A DNA stretch of 64,000 bases, taken from assembly GCA_951801675.1 (NCBI GenBank), contig CATONX010000003.1, positions 1 through 64,000 on the forward strand, read 5' to 3'. Below, in pieces: positions 7,606-15,957 of the stretch. A program made the translations under genes and the position numbers. The notes below the pieces were generated by a model. It was not told where the DNA came from. It saw nothing but the letters and a program-made list of their open reading frames with translations, and did not search any database. The DNA is from an uncultured Eubacteriales bacterium. GTDB taxonomy: Bacteria > Bacillota > Clostridia > Oscillospirales > Acutalibacteraceae. Position 1 is the stretch's first letter, and every line of letters begins with the position of its first letter.

Positions 7606-9129
7606 ATGGCAGCAATCGAGTTCAAAAAGCTGCAAAACGGCAGCGATATTCGCGGCGTCGCCCTGGAGGGGATCGAGGGTCAGCCGGTCAACCTGACGGA
7701 GGAAGCGGTTACCACCATTGCCAAGGCCTTCGGCGCCTGGCTTTCCAACAAGACCGGCAAGGACGCCGGACAGCTAAAGGTGGCAATCGGCCGGGATTCC
7801 CGCATTTCCGGACCCGCTCTGCTGGCGGCGGCGGCCAAGGGCCTGTGCGCGGCGGGCGTTTCGGTGACCGACTGCGGCCTGGCTTCCACCCCCGCCATGT
7901 TTATGACGCTGGTGACCGAAGGCTTCTCCTTCGACGGCTCGATCATGATTACCGCCAGCCACCTGCCCTTCAACCGCAACGGCATGAAGTTCTTTGTGGC
8001 GGGCGGCGGCCTGGAAAAGACGGACATCGCCGAAATTCTTGCCCTTGCCGAGGCCGGGGTCTTTTTAGCGCCTCAAAACGCCGGCAAAATGGACACCTGT
8101 GACTTTATCTCGGTATATGCAAAAGGCCTGGTGGAGAAAATCCGCGCGGCCTCCGGCAGCGAGAAGCCCTTAGAAGGGTTTCACATCATCGTGGACGCCG
8201 GCAACGGCGGCGGCGGCTTCTTTGTGGACAAGGTGCTCGCGCCCCTGGGAGCGGATACCTCCGGCAGCCAGTTTTTAGAGCCGGACGGCTCCTTCCCCAA
8301 CCACATTCCAAACCCCGAGGACAAAACGGCCATGGAGTCCATCCGTGGGGCGGTTTTGGAAAATCAAGCGGATCTCGGCATCATCTTCGACACCGACGTG
8401 GACCGGGCGGGCGCTGTGGACAAAAACGGCCGGGAAATCAACCGCAACCGCATCATCGCCCTGATTTCCGCCATCCTGCTCCACGAGCACCCGGGCACCG
8501 CCATTGTGACCGACTCGATTACCTCCAGCGGCCTGAAAACCTTTATTGAAGAGAAGGGCGGCATCCATCACCGGTTTAAGCGCGGCTATAAAAACGTCAT
8601 CAACGAGGCCATCCGTTTGAACACGGAAGGCACCGACTGCCAGGTGGCCATTGAGACCTCCGGCCACGGCGCGCTCAAAGAAAATTACTTTTTGGACGAT
8701 GGGGCTTACCTGATTGCGAAAATCCTCGTTCAGATGGCCCGGCTCAAAAAAGAAGGCAAGACCATCGACGAACTGATTGCCGACCTTCAGGAACCCCTGG
8801 AGGCCAAAGAATACCGCATGAAGATTCTGGCGGAGGACTTTCAGGCATACGGCAACCGGCTGATTGAAGCGCTCAAGGAATATGCCCAAAAGCAGCCGGG
8901 CTGGCAGATCGAGCCCAACAACTACGAAGGCATCCGGGTGAAGTTCGCCCAAGGGGATGGGGACGGCTGGTTCTTGCTGCGCTTGTCCCTGCACGACCCC
9001 ATTATTCCGCTCAACATCGAGTCCAATGCCCAGGGCGGGGTCAAACACATCGCCGGCAAGCTCTACCCGTTCGTGGCGCAGTACAACGAAATCGACAGCG
9101 CCTGCCTCCAAGAAGAAGTACAGGGATAA
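7606..9129 (+). CDS. Phosphomannomutase/phosphoglucomutase
   Basis: Alpha-D-phosphohexomutase interconverting hexose 1- and 6-phosphates (mannose or glucose; specificity not decidable here), supplying sugar nucleotides for envelope glycans. The phosphoserine loop TASHLPFNRNGMKFF is near residue 115, the metal loop FDTDVDRAG near 262, and the sugar-binding motif ETSGHGALKENY near 345. The track ORF begins at 7576, but ATG 7606 (MAAIEFKKLQ) has AAGGAGGAAACAAGC just upstream, so I use it (507 aa). A glycosyltransferase follows 5 bases after the stop, so the two are probably cotranscribed. Confidence 0.92.
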   Translation: MAAIEFKKLQNGSDIRGVALEGIEGQPVNLTEEAVTTIAKAFGAWLSNKTGKDAGQLKVAIGRDSRISGPALLAAAAKGLCAAGVSVTDCGLASTPAMFMTLVTEGFSFDGSIMITASHLPFNRNGMKFFVAGGGLEKTDIAEILALAEAGVFLAPQNAGKMDTCDFISVYAKGLVEKIRAASGSEKPLEGFHIIVDAGNGGGGFFVDKVLAPLGADTSGSQFLEPDGSFPNHIPNPEDKTAMESIRGAVLENQADLGIIFDTDVDRAGAVDKNGREINRNRIIALISAILLHEHPGTAIVTDSITSSGLKTFIEEKGGIHHRFKRGYKNVINEAIRLNTEGTDCQVAIETSGHGALKENYFLDDGAYLIAKILVQMARLKKEGKTIDELIADLQEPLEAKEYRMKILAEDFQAYGNRLIEALKEYAQKQPGWQIEPNNYEGIRVKFAQGDGDGWFLLRLSLHDPIIPLNIESNAQGGVKHIAGKLYPFVAQYNEIDSACLQEEVQG

Positions 9130-9134
9130 CCGGC

Positions 9135-10184
9135 ATGGAGCAGAAAACGCCGAAGGTCAGCGTCGTTGTGCCCATGTACCGCTGTGAGGATACCCTGGAG
9201 CGCTGTGTGGACTCGGTTCTTACCCAGACCTGCCCGGACTTCGAGCTGCTGCTTATCAACGACGGGTCGCCGGACCGGGCTCCTGGAATTGCCGCCGAGT
9301 ATGTGCAAAAGGACCCCCGGGTGCGCCTGCTTTCCCAGGAGAACCGTGGGGTCAGTGCCGCGCGCAACGCGGGCATCGACGCGGCGAAGGGGAAATACCT
9401 TCTCTTTGTGGACGCGGATGACCGGCTGTGCAAGGACGCGGTGGAAACCCTGCTTTCCGCCGCCAAGGGCGGGGCCCAGGTGATACACTTTGCCTACATC
9501 CGGCAAAAAGGGGCGCTGTCTCAGGTGGTACCGTCCCCGGTGAATACCGAAGGGGTGCTTGGACGGGAGGACATCCGTCAAACCGTGCTGCCCCTGCTTC
9601 TCTCCGGCTGGAGCCTCAATGCCTGCTGGAACAATTTTTATGAGACCCGGCTTTTACAGGAAAACGGCATCCGGTTCCCGGAGGGAATGGCGCTCGACGA
9701 GGATTTTGCTTTTGTCTGCGACGTGTTCGCAGCTGCTTCCTCCGCCCAGTTTCTGCAAAAGCCCCTGTATCGCTACCTGCTCAATCCCAAAAGCGCGGTG
9801 CGGCGTATGGACGAGCGGCATATCCGTGCGTCGATGGACATCCAGTTCGGCCTCTTTGACAAGCTGTATGACTGGGATGTGGATACGCCCCAAAACCGGC
9901 AGCTGGTATGGGAGAAGCTGGTGCGGGCGGCGCTGATTTTGCTCGACGGGGTGGCGGTCAACGACCGCAATCCCGACCGTAAGTCTCTCTTTTGGGCAGT
10001 GGCACTGGACGGACGGGTGCAGGATGCCCTTCACCACGCCGAGCGCTTGCCCGGCACGGGGATTTACCGTAAACAGGCAAAATTGTTGCAGAAGGGTCGA
10101 ATCGGCGCGGCCTATGCACTGGTGCGCGGCGTCATCGGGGCAAAGGGCGCAAGAGATTGGATTGCCCAGCGAATTGGAAAATAA
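9135..10184 (+). CDS. Glycosyltransferase family 2
   Basis: GT-A fold sugar transferase. The N terminus VSVVVPMYRCEDTLERC and nucleotide-binding INDGS are typical, GVSAARNAGIDAAKG follows, and the metal-binding DXD-type motif is FVDADD near residue 97. The C-terminal 200 residues are variable, as expected for acceptor binding. At 349 aa it fits capsule or teichoic-acid type GT2 enzymes. It is downstream of a phosphohexomutase with a 5-base gap, suggesting the pair makes and transfers an activated sugar to an envelope polymer (inference); acceptor and sugar unknown. Confidence 0.88.
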   Translation: MEQKTPKVSVVVPMYRCEDTLERCVDSVLTQTCPDFELLLINDGSPDRAPGIAAEYVQKDPRVRLLSQENRGVSAARNAGIDAAKGKYLLFVDADDRLCKDAVETLLSAAKGGAQVIHFAYIRQKGALSQVVPSPVNTEGVLGREDIRQTVLPLLLSGWSLNACWNNFYETRLLQENGIRFPEGMALDEDFAFVCDVFAAASSAQFLQKPLYRYLLNPKSAVRRMDERHIRASMDIQFGLFDKLYDWDVDTPQNRQLVWEKLVRAALILLDGVAVNDRNPDRKSLFWAVALDGRVQDALHHAERLPGTGIYRKQAKLLQKGRIGAAYALVRGVIGAKGARDWIAQRIGK

Positions 10185-10232
10185 TTCGGTTATCGTTTAT
10201 AGAATATTCATATATCAACCAGGTTTTATGAC

Positions 10233-10261
10233 TTGTTTTGTTCACTTTGTCATGCTATAAT
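10233..10261 (+). promoter_or_regulatory. Sigma-A promoter of the DUF5050 lipoprotein gene
   Basis: TTGTTT, 17-base spacer and perfect TATAAT, 56 bases before the ATG. Confidence 0.65.
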
Positions 10262-10316
10262 GCCGTAGTAATCCCACGGGGAGAATGAAAAACGCGTTCA
10301 AGGAGGAAAAAACAAT

Positions 10317-11231
10317 ATGAAAAAAGTAATCACATTGCTGTGCGTCCTTGCAATGGCCACCGCAGTTTTAACGGCATGTAATACAGAATCAGGCGGTTCC
10401 GGAACGGATGGCTCCGGTCTCAACAGCGCCGCATCCAATGTGTCTGGCACCGGGGACGGCTCGGGAACGGGTGACGGCACGGCCTCGAACGGCCAGGACA
10501 ACTCCAATGGCAACGGCGGCGGTATTCTCGGCGGCGGAGAGATCTCCGGCGAAATCATCGTAGCCCCTGAGGATAAGGATCAGCCGGTCATCGGCCCGAC
10601 CATCGAGCGGGTGCTGGCGGTTTCCACCCTGTATGTGGCGGTGGATAACGACTACATCTATTACATCAACGACAGCGACGAGCACATTTACCGGGTCAAG
10701 CACGACGGCTCGGGCGAGCAGAAGCTGACCGACGATAAGGTGAGCTGGATGCGGCTTACCGAAAACGGCAAGCTGGATTACGCCACCAACATCGAGTCCG
10801 GCGGCGCTTACTATACCATGAATACCGACGGCACCGGCAAGGTGGACAACAACCGCCAGCTGATCGACTATTATGTGGACGACGTCAAGGGCCCGGACGG
10901 CATGGTGTATTACTTTATGACCGAGTTTGAACAGGGCGCCACCAAGTCGGGCATTTACAAGAGAAGCGCGGGCGCGGACGAATCCACGGGTACCCTTGTT
11001 TTCGAGGGCAACATTCACTCCTTCTGCATTGTGGACAATTACATTGTCGCATCCCTCAACCGCAGCCAGTCCCAGGCGCTCTTCCGCATCAACCTGGACG
11101 GCTCCAATGCAAAGAAGATCACCGAGTATAACGGCGTTTCCCCGGTGTTAAACGGTGACTATGTCTACTTTGTCAACCAGAGCGACGGATACACCATTTA
11201 CCGCATGAACAAGGCTGCCATCGAGAAATAA
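10317..11231 (+). CDS. DUF5050-type beta-propeller lipoprotein
   Basis: A 304-aa exported lipoprotein: signal peptide with lipobox VLTAC (Cys near residue 21), then a low-complexity Gly/Ser/Thr/Asn spacer to about residue 85. A domain of repeated DNDYIYYIND, HIYRVKHDGSGEQKL and DGYTIYRMNK segments is the pattern of DUF5050 propeller-like blades. It should sit on the outer face of the membrane, perhaps binding a ligand; no catalytic residues are evident. AAGGAGG precedes the ATG. It has its own promoter and a strong terminator, so it is monocistronic. Confidence 0.82.
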   Translation: MKKVITLLCVLAMATAVLTACNTESGGSGTDGSGLNSAASNVSGTGDGSGTGDGTASNGQDNSNGNGGGILGGGEISGEIIVAPEDKDQPVIGPTIERVLAVSTLYVAVDNDYIYYINDSDEHIYRVKHDGSGEQKLTDDKVSWMRLTENGKLDYATNIESGGAYYTMNTDGTGKVDNNRQLIDYYVDDVKGPDGMVYYFMTEFEQGATKSGIYKRSAGADESTGTLVFEGNIHSFCIVDNYIVASLNRSQSQALFRINLDGSNAKKITEYNGVSPVLNGDYVYFVNQSDGYTIYRMNKAAIEK

Positions 11232-11245
11232 GAAAACAACGACGA

Positions 11246-11279
11246 AGGCCCGCTGCCAAAAAACAGCGGGCCTTTTTTT
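11246..11279 (+). terminator. Intrinsic terminator after the DUF5050 lipoprotein
   Basis: AGGCCCGCTG and CAGCGGGCCT flank a CCAAAAAA loop and are followed by seven T residues. Confidence 0.85.
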
Positions 11280-11331
11280 GCCGGCGGGAATGAAAATCGG
11301 AAAATTCGGGACAAACAGCGCAGACAGATGC

Positions 11332-12438
11332 TCACGGCTGGATGAAAGCGGTTTTGCAGCCCGGCAAATGCCGCGTCTGGGCGAAGTACCGGCGGTTTGC
11401 AAGGCAGGCATCGGAATCCGGCTTGCAGGCGGCGGCCTTTTCGTTGTAGGCACAGGCGGTTTGGTAATCCCCAAGCCGGTCAAAGCAGACGCAAAGCTGC
11501 AAATAGGGAATGTAATCGTAGCAGTCGGGCTGGACGAAGCCGCCCGACGCGTCGTTGCGGGTCCGGCTGGCAGCAAGGATATACCAGAAAATGGCCGTCT
11601 GGTAGCGTTCCCGGTCCAGAAAATGCTTGCCGATGTCACAGCAAAGCTCGGCCCGGGGCTCGTCGTAGGCAAAGCTGCGAAGAAGGGCCTGCAGAGCTGC
11701 GTCCGGCTTTCCAAGAGCGTAGTGGCACAGAGAAAGCTGCTTGCAGCCTTCGATCTGGTTTTCCACCCAACCCTGGTCTTCGTCGAGGAACCTGGTCAGC
11801 CTCTCGGCGGCTTCCTCGTACCGCCCATGGTAGAGAAGCTCCCGGGCAAAATAGAACTGCTGGCGTGGATCCAGGGAAACGCCTTCTTGGACCAGCTTTT
11901 CAAAGATGCGCAGGTTTCGGTCCGGGTCGCTGGGCCGGGTCTTTTGATGGGTAACGGCAATGTCGGAATAGAGCAGGCTGCCGCTGGGGGGAATGACCTC
12001 ATGGACCGCTCCTTCCCACCGGTATCCGGCATGGTTGCGCAGCAGCCGCTCCCGGTAATAAGAAAAGGTGGGCTTGCCCGCTTGGTCAAACCCGGTGTGG
12101 TACTTCATCATCACCACGTCGGTCTGCGGGGAGAGGGTCTCCTTAAGCGTGAGAAAGGCGTCCCGGTCGGCGGGCAGCAGGACGTCGTCGGCGTCCAGCC
12201 ACATGCAGTACTCCATGGTCGCCTTGGAGAAGGAAAAGTTGCGGGCGGCGGCAAAGTCGTCAACCCAGGGGAATTCGTACACGTTCTCGGTAAATTCCCG
12301 GGCGATTTCCCGGGTACGATCGGTGGAGCCGGTGTCCACGATGACGATTTCATCGGCCACCGGTTTGGCGCTTTCCAGGCAGCGGGCCAGAACGTCTTCC
12401 TCGTTTTTGACGATCATGCATAAGCTGACGGTAATCAT
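11332..12438 (-). CDS. Glycosyltransferase family 2 with C-terminal repeats (TPR-like)
   Basis: The N-terminal GT-A domain reads ITVSLCMIVKNEEDVLARCLES, IVDTGSTDRT and MWLDADD (metal site near residue 87), the pattern of SunS-like GT2 enzymes. The second half has helix-turn-helix repeats (ARELLYHGRYEEAAERL, CHYALGKPDAALQALL, CVCFDRLGDYQTACAYN) of TPR type, which often hold a peptide or protein acceptor. I start at ATG 12438 (MITVSLC), 7 bases after GGAGG, rather than the TTG two codons upstream; 368 aa. It is convergent with the lipoprotein gene. Substrate unknown; protein glycosylation is possible. Confidence 0.87.
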   Translation of the reverse strand: MITVSLCMIVKNEEDVLARCLESAKPVADEIVIVDTGSTDRTREIAREFTENVYEFPWVDDFAAARNFSFSKATMEYCMWLDADDVLLPADRDAFLTLKETLSPQTDVVMMKYHTGFDQAGKPTFSYYRERLLRNHAGYRWEGAVHEVIPPSGSLLYSDIAVTHQKTRPSDPDRNLRIFEKLVQEGVSLDPRQQFYFARELLYHGRYEEAAERLTRFLDEDQGWVENQIEGCKQLSLCHYALGKPDAALQALLRSFAYDEPRAELCCDIGKHFLDRERYQTAIFWYILAASRTRNDASGGFVQPDCYDYIPYLQLCVCFDRLGDYQTACAYNEKAAACKPDSDACLANRRYFAQTRHLPGCKTAFIQP

Positions 12439-12663
12439 CGGCAAGCCTCCCTAATGTGGCGGGGATGGATGCCGGGCGGGATGAGCGCCCGGCGGGGTTC
12501 CTTTCAGTCTATGCAAAACAGGGAAGATGGGTGCTTATTTGATGAAAAAATCAAGGAAACGGACAGAGAAAACGCCGTCCTGCAAAGAAATCCTTGCAGC
12601 CGCGCAGGGCGCATCCTTGAAACCGAAAGAAGTTATTTATTCGCTACAAAAACTTCAGGAGAA

Positions 12664-12711
12664 AAAGAAAGGCAGGGACGGTTTTTTAAAACCGTTCCTG
12701 CCTTTCTTTTT
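12664..12711 (-). terminator. Terminator of the MATE gene
   Basis: AGAAAGGCAGGGACGGTTTT pairs with AAAACCGTTCCTGCCTTTCT, an almost perfect 20-bp stem just after the MATE stop, ending in a pyrimidine-rich tract on the minus strand. Confidence 0.75.
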
Positions 12712-12716
12712 GTATG

Positions 12717-14159
12717 CTAGCTGTTTTGCTCCGCCAGCTCCTGAGGCTGTGACTCCAAAGCGGCGTCTCTTTCCTGTTCGAGCTGGATGCGCCGTCCCAG
12801 TTTCTTCATCTCCGGAACGATGAACAAAAATACAATGACCGCAGACCCGATGTCCGCCACCGGCCCGGCATAGAGCACCCCGTCGAGCCCGAAGAACAAG
12901 GGGAGAATCAAGAGCAGCGGGATCAAGAGCAGCAGCTGGCGCAGCATAGAAAGAACCGATGCTTTGAGCGGCTGCCCGGTGGCCTGAAAATAGTTGGTGG
13001 ACACGATCTGAAAGCCCGCGCAGAAAATTCCGCCCAGGAAAATCCGCATACAGCGCACGGCAAAGACATTGAAGGAGTCGCTGCCGCCGCCGAAGAGCTG
13101 CAAAATCAGATGCGGGCAGGTCTGGCAGAAAACCCATCCCGCCAGAATGGCGATGGTGGAGGACACTACCGCCAGCAGATAGGTTCTGCGGATACGCACA
13201 TTGTGCTGTGCCCCATAGTTAAAGCCCAGGATGGGTTGGGACCCGACACCGATGCCGATACAAACCGAGCCTAGAATCATGGCGATCTTCATGACGATCC
13301 CCATAGCGCTCAGCGCCACCTCGCCGCCTACCTCGCTTAAGTTCCCGTAATAAACCAGGGAATTGTTCATGACTACCTGCATGATGCAGGCTACCACCTG
13401 GGTAATGCCGGCGGAAGCGCCAAGCGTCACGGTTTTCCCTACCACCCGGCCCACCGGCTTCATCGCCTGGCGGTCAAACCGCATGTGTCCCCGCTTCCAG
13501 AAGTAAACAAGCAGGATGACGGCGGAGAGAATCTGGGAGGTAATGGTGGCCAGCGCCGCCCCCTTTACGCCCCAACCCAGGGTAAAGATGTAGATGGGAT
13601 CCAAAATGGTGTTGAGCACCGCGCCGATTAAAATGCCGTACATGGACAGGCGGGGACTGCCGTCGGTGCGGGCCATGTTGGAAAGGGAGACGCCGAGAAT
13701 GCTGAACGGGACGCCCAGCAGAATGATGGAGGTATAGTCCTTCGCATAAGGCATTACCGCCCCGGTGGCGCCGAATAAAGATAGAAGCGGCTCCAGGAAA
13801 ATAAGCCCCAGCGCCATGATCCCTACTCCCACGATCACCGACAAAGTCAGCAGATTGTTTAGCGTGAGCTTTGCTTCGCCGTCCTGCTTTTCGCCCAGCT
13901 TGATGGCGGCGTAGGCGCTGCCGCCCGAGCCGATCAGGGTGGCGAAGGCCATGACGATGGTCATCACCGGGAAGGCCACCGTGGTCGCGGCGTTCCCTAG
14001 GTAACCGACTCCCTGGCCGATGAAGATCTGGTCAACGATGTTATAAATCGAGTTCACCAGACAGGATATGATAGACGGCACCGAAAAGGAAAACAGAAGC
14101 TTTCCCACCGGCTGGTATCCCAAAGGATTCCCTTTTTGCGCGACTGCGGTGTTATTCAT
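12717..14159 (-). CDS. MATE family multidrug efflux transporter
   Basis: A 480-aa integral membrane antiporter with about 12 hydrophobic segments in two homologous halves. MATE signatures include IYNIVDQIFIGQGVGYLGNAA in the first helices and VGSQPILGFNYGAQ in the second half. It exports cationic drugs or metabolites using an ion gradient. I start at ATG 14159 (MNNTAVAQ), 9 bases from GGAGGA; the track start lacks a site. The gene overlaps the marR stop by 8 bases, so it is translationally coupled to its likely regulator and shares its promoter and operators. Confidence 0.93.
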   Translation of the reverse strand: MNNTAVAQKGNPLGYQPVGKLLFSFSVPSIISCLVNSIYNIVDQIFIGQGVGYLGNAATTVAFPVMTIVMAFATLIGSGGSAYAAIKLGEKQDGEAKLTLNNLLTLSVIVGVGIMALGLIFLEPLLSLFGATGAVMPYAKDYTSIILLGVPFSILGVSLSNMARTDGSPRLSMYGILIGAVLNTILDPIYIFTLGWGVKGAALATITSQILSAVILLVYFWKRGHMRFDRQAMKPVGRVVGKTVTLGASAGITQVVACIMQVVMNNSLVYYGNLSEVGGEVALSAMGIVMKIAMILGSVCIGIGVGSQPILGFNYGAQHNVRIRRTYLLAVVSSTIAILAGWVFCQTCPHLILQLFGGGSDSFNVFAVRCMRIFLGGIFCAGFQIVSTNYFQATGQPLKASVLSMLRQLLLLIPLLLILPLFFGLDGVLYAGPVADIGSAVIVFLFIVPEMKKLGRRIQLEQERDAALESQPQELAEQNS

Positions 14160-14610
14160 GGGCATGCTCCTCCTGACCATAGATATAGTTGTAAGCGTTT
14201 CCCGCCATTTTCCCCAGCAGCCGCTGGGCTTCGTCGGCCTCCTGCTCGGTCATGCCGGCGGTCAAGATCCGGTTCCATTTTTGCCGGGTCTCGTAAAGAT
14301 TCTCCACAGTCGGACGTGCCTCCGGTGTGGTGTACAGATGCCGGATGCGCCGGTCGGCCTCATCCACCTGACAGCGGATGAGAGAAAGCTCCTCCAGCTT
14401 CTGGATCGCCCGGGTCACCGTCCCTTTGTCGTAATACCCGGTCTTCGCCAGGTCGTACATGCTGATGCCTTCGTTTTCATAAATGCGCAGCAAAAAAAAC
14501 TGCTGGCCGCACCCGATCTGGTGACGGGCTAGCTCCCGGTCGTAATACCGGTTGCCCAGGCGATAGATGATGGACGTAAATTTCGTAAAAAAGTAGGTGG
14601 ACGAAGGCAT
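14152..14610 (-). CDS. MarR family transcriptional regulator
   Basis: Winged-helix regulator, 152 aa: dimerisation helices, HTH region ISMYDLAKTGYYDKGTVTRAIQKLEEL (about residues 55-80) and the wing IRCQVDEADRRIRHLYTTPEA. The ATG at 14610 lies 7 bases after GGAGGA, and the track start five codons upstream has no site. It is the first gene of a two-gene operon with a MATE exporter. Two inverted repeats GTTGA-N4-TCAA(C/T) bracket the promoter, so it probably represses its own operon until a drug or metabolite binds. Confidence 0.93.
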   Translation of the reverse strand: MPSSTYFFTKFTSIIYRLGNRYYDRELARHQIGCGQQFFLLRIYENEGISMYDLAKTGYYDKGTVTRAIQKLEELSLIRCQVDEADRRIRHLYTTPEARPTVENLYETRQKWNRILTAGMTEQEADEAQRLLGKMAGNAYNYIYGQEEHAHE

Positions 14611-14628
14611 ACGGAATTCCTCCAATCA

Positions 14629-14642
14629 ATTGAGCAATCAAC
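14629..14642. promoter_or_regulatory. MarR operator 2
   Basis: On the minus strand GTTGATTGCTCAAT, a near-perfect inverted repeat matching operator 1, between the -10 and the marR start. Confidence 0.65.
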
Positions 14643-14649
14643 TATTTAG

Positions 14650-14678
14650 AGTATAACGCCAGATGGTTGAGCTGTCAA
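14650..14678 (-). promoter_or_regulatory. Sigma-A promoter of the marR-MATE operon
   Basis: Minus strand TTGACA, 17-base spacer and TATACT; close to consensus. Operator 1 covers the -35. Confidence 0.8.
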
Positions 14679-14679
14679 C
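14666..14679. promoter_or_regulatory. MarR operator 1
   Basis: Perfect inverted repeat GTTGA-CAGC-TCAAC (minus strand reading) that contains the -35 hexamer TTGACA of the marR promoter. Confidence 0.7.
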
Positions 14680-14685
14680 TATTGT

Positions 14686-14732
14686 GAAAAAAGTAACAGC
14701 CCCGCGTGGCTGGACGCCGCCGCGGAGCTGTT
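14686..14732 (-). terminator. Terminator of the thioredoxin gene
   Basis: On the minus strand AACAGCTCCGCG pairs with CGCGGGGCTGTT across a 14-base loop and is followed by ACTTTTTT. Confidence 0.65.
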
Positions 14733-14744
14733 GAAGCATCCTTC

Positions 14745-15062
14745 TTATGCGTTTTCGAGCAGCTGCAAAATCGCGCTTTTGGGACGGACCCCGACACTGG
14801 AAGCCACGGTTTCGCCGTTTTTGAGCACCACCAAGGTGGGAATGCTCATAACGCCGAACCGGTCCGCCAGCCCCGGCTGCTCGTCGATGTTGACCTTGCA
14901 GACCTTCAGTCCCGGCCGCCCCTCCTCGGCGATTTCGTCCACCGTAGGGGAGAGCATCTGACAGGGGACGCACCAGGCCGCCCAGAAGTCAATGAGTACC
15001 GTTTCCTTGGCCTGTAACACTTCTTTGTCGAAATTGGCTGTCGTCAGTTCCAAAACTGCCAT
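14745..15062 (-). CDS. trxA: Thioredoxin
   Basis: A 105-aa thioredoxin: redox site FWAAWCVPCQML near residue 30, cis-Pro loop MSIPTLVVLKNGE near 73. The active site is WCVPC rather than the canonical WCGPC, so the redox potential may differ. It is a cytosolic disulfide reductase normally recharged by thioredoxin reductase, which is not in the window. It lies 139 bases downstream of the rrf2-type regulator in the same direction and may be cotranscribed with it. Confidence 0.93.
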   Translation of the reverse strand: MAVLELTTANFDKEVLQAKETVLIDFWAAWCVPCQMLSPTVDEIAEEGRPGLKVCKVNIDEQPGLADRFGVMSIPTLVVLKNGETVASSVGVRPKSAILQLLENA

Positions 15063-15201
15063 ACAAAAAACCTCCTGATTTTCATTTACTAGAGTGGGAT
15101 GGGGAATAAGCGCCGTTTAAATGAACCGAAGCCGTTTACCTAGACACCGTCGAGCTGTTTTACGGGGAACCGGTTGCTCTCGTCAGCGAAACATCACCCG
15201 G

Positions 15202-15645
15202 TCAGGCGCAGGGAGGAGCTGTCCCGCCGTCCTCCCGGTGAAAAATTCGCCGGTCGATATGGCCGATGGTGATTTCTTCGAGCGTTTCTCTGCACCTGGC
15301 GTCCAGCCTTGCGAAAATGTCGTCCATGATTCCCCCCATGCCCGAAGCCACCAGACATTTCTTATCGGCGTCTCCGCTGTGCCACGAGGCGCTGACAAAG
15401 GAAAGATCCAGCGCGTCGGCCACCTGCCGCAGGGTAACGCCGTCCGGGGAAAGGAGAAATTGATAGCCCCCGTCCGCTCCTTCCTTGGTGTGTACCAGCC
15501 CCGCCTTTTTTAGCCGGGCCATCACCCGCCTTACCCGGGCGGGATGAGTGCAGATGTTTTGCGCCAAGGTCTCGCTGGACAGGGTGGACGCTTTGTGGTT
15601 GAGAAAGACCAGGGCGTGGACCGCCACGCAGAAATCGCTGTTCAC
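15202..15645 (-). CDS. Rrf2 family transcriptional regulator
   Basis: A 147-aa winged-helix protein: MNSDFCVAVHALVFLNH, HTH LSSETLAQNICTHPARVRRVMARLKKAGLV, and the wing motif GADGGYQF (the family GxxGGY signature). Family members sense Fe-S clusters, iron or nitrosative stress through three cysteines. Here only KKCLVAS in the sensor region and two other cysteines are seen, not the classic spacing, so the ligand is unclear. GGAGGTCC lies close to the start. A 25-bp dyad overlaps the -10 and is the probable autoregulatory operator. Confidence 0.9.
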   Translation of the reverse strand: MNSDFCVAVHALVFLNHKASTLSSETLAQNICTHPARVRRVMARLKKAGLVHTKEGADGGYQFLLSPDGVTLRQVADALDLSFVSASWHSGDADKKCLVASGMGGIMDDIFARLDARCRETLEEITIGHIDRRIFHREDGGTAPPCA

Positions 15646-15743
15646 AAAAGGACCTCCTTGGAGTTCGGTTCGCCGTCTTTGTCTCCTTCCTGCAGCGCCG
15701 AAGGAGACAAGCAGGAACTGTAAAGATATTGAGTACAGTTTCT

Positions 15744-15768
15744 ATCTGTAATTATATAAGTAACAGAT
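15744..15768. promoter_or_regulatory. Probable Rrf2 operator dyad over the -10
   Basis: Inverted repeat ATCTGT ... ACAGAT spaced by 13 AT-rich bases that include the TATAAT box. Confidence 0.6.
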
Positions 15769-15779
15769 TGGCTTGTCAA
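15751..15779 (-). promoter_or_regulatory. Sigma-A promoter of the rrf2-type gene
   Basis: Minus strand TTGACA, 17-base spacer and TATAAT, a full consensus promoter. Confidence 0.85.
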
Positions 15780-15835
15780 GAGGAAATTTTCATACATCCG
15801 CAGGGAGAGAAATTGGTATTTTGCTGGAAAAAAGC

Positions 15836-15865
15836 TTTACGAAGAATGGCCAAATAGAGTATAAT
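15836..15865 (+). promoter_or_regulatory. Promoter of the SPFH module
   Basis: TTTACG, 18-base spacer and perfect TATAAT, about 90 bases before the ATG at 15958. Confidence 0.55.
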
Positions 15866-15957
15866 ACATTTATCTATACAAAGCCGGCCCCGCCATTGGA
15901 AGGACACACAGGGGTTGGATGGATAAAACCGGAAAGACAGAAACGGAGGGCGAATCG

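Noticed and set aside
10389-11018. 209-codon minus-strand ORF opposite the DUF5050 lipoprotein
   Set aside because: Antisense shadow without start signal; the lipoprotein has lipobox, ribosome binding site, promoter and terminator.
11278-12423. 381-codon plus-strand ORF opposite the second glycosyltransferase
   Set aside because: Shadow of a GT2 gene with clear catalytic motifs on the minus strand.
12527-12720. Possible small Lys-rich plus-strand ORF (MKKSRKRTEKTPSCKE...)
   Set aside because: Weak ribosome binding site and it runs through the MATE terminator stem; composition reflects the hairpin. Not enough support.
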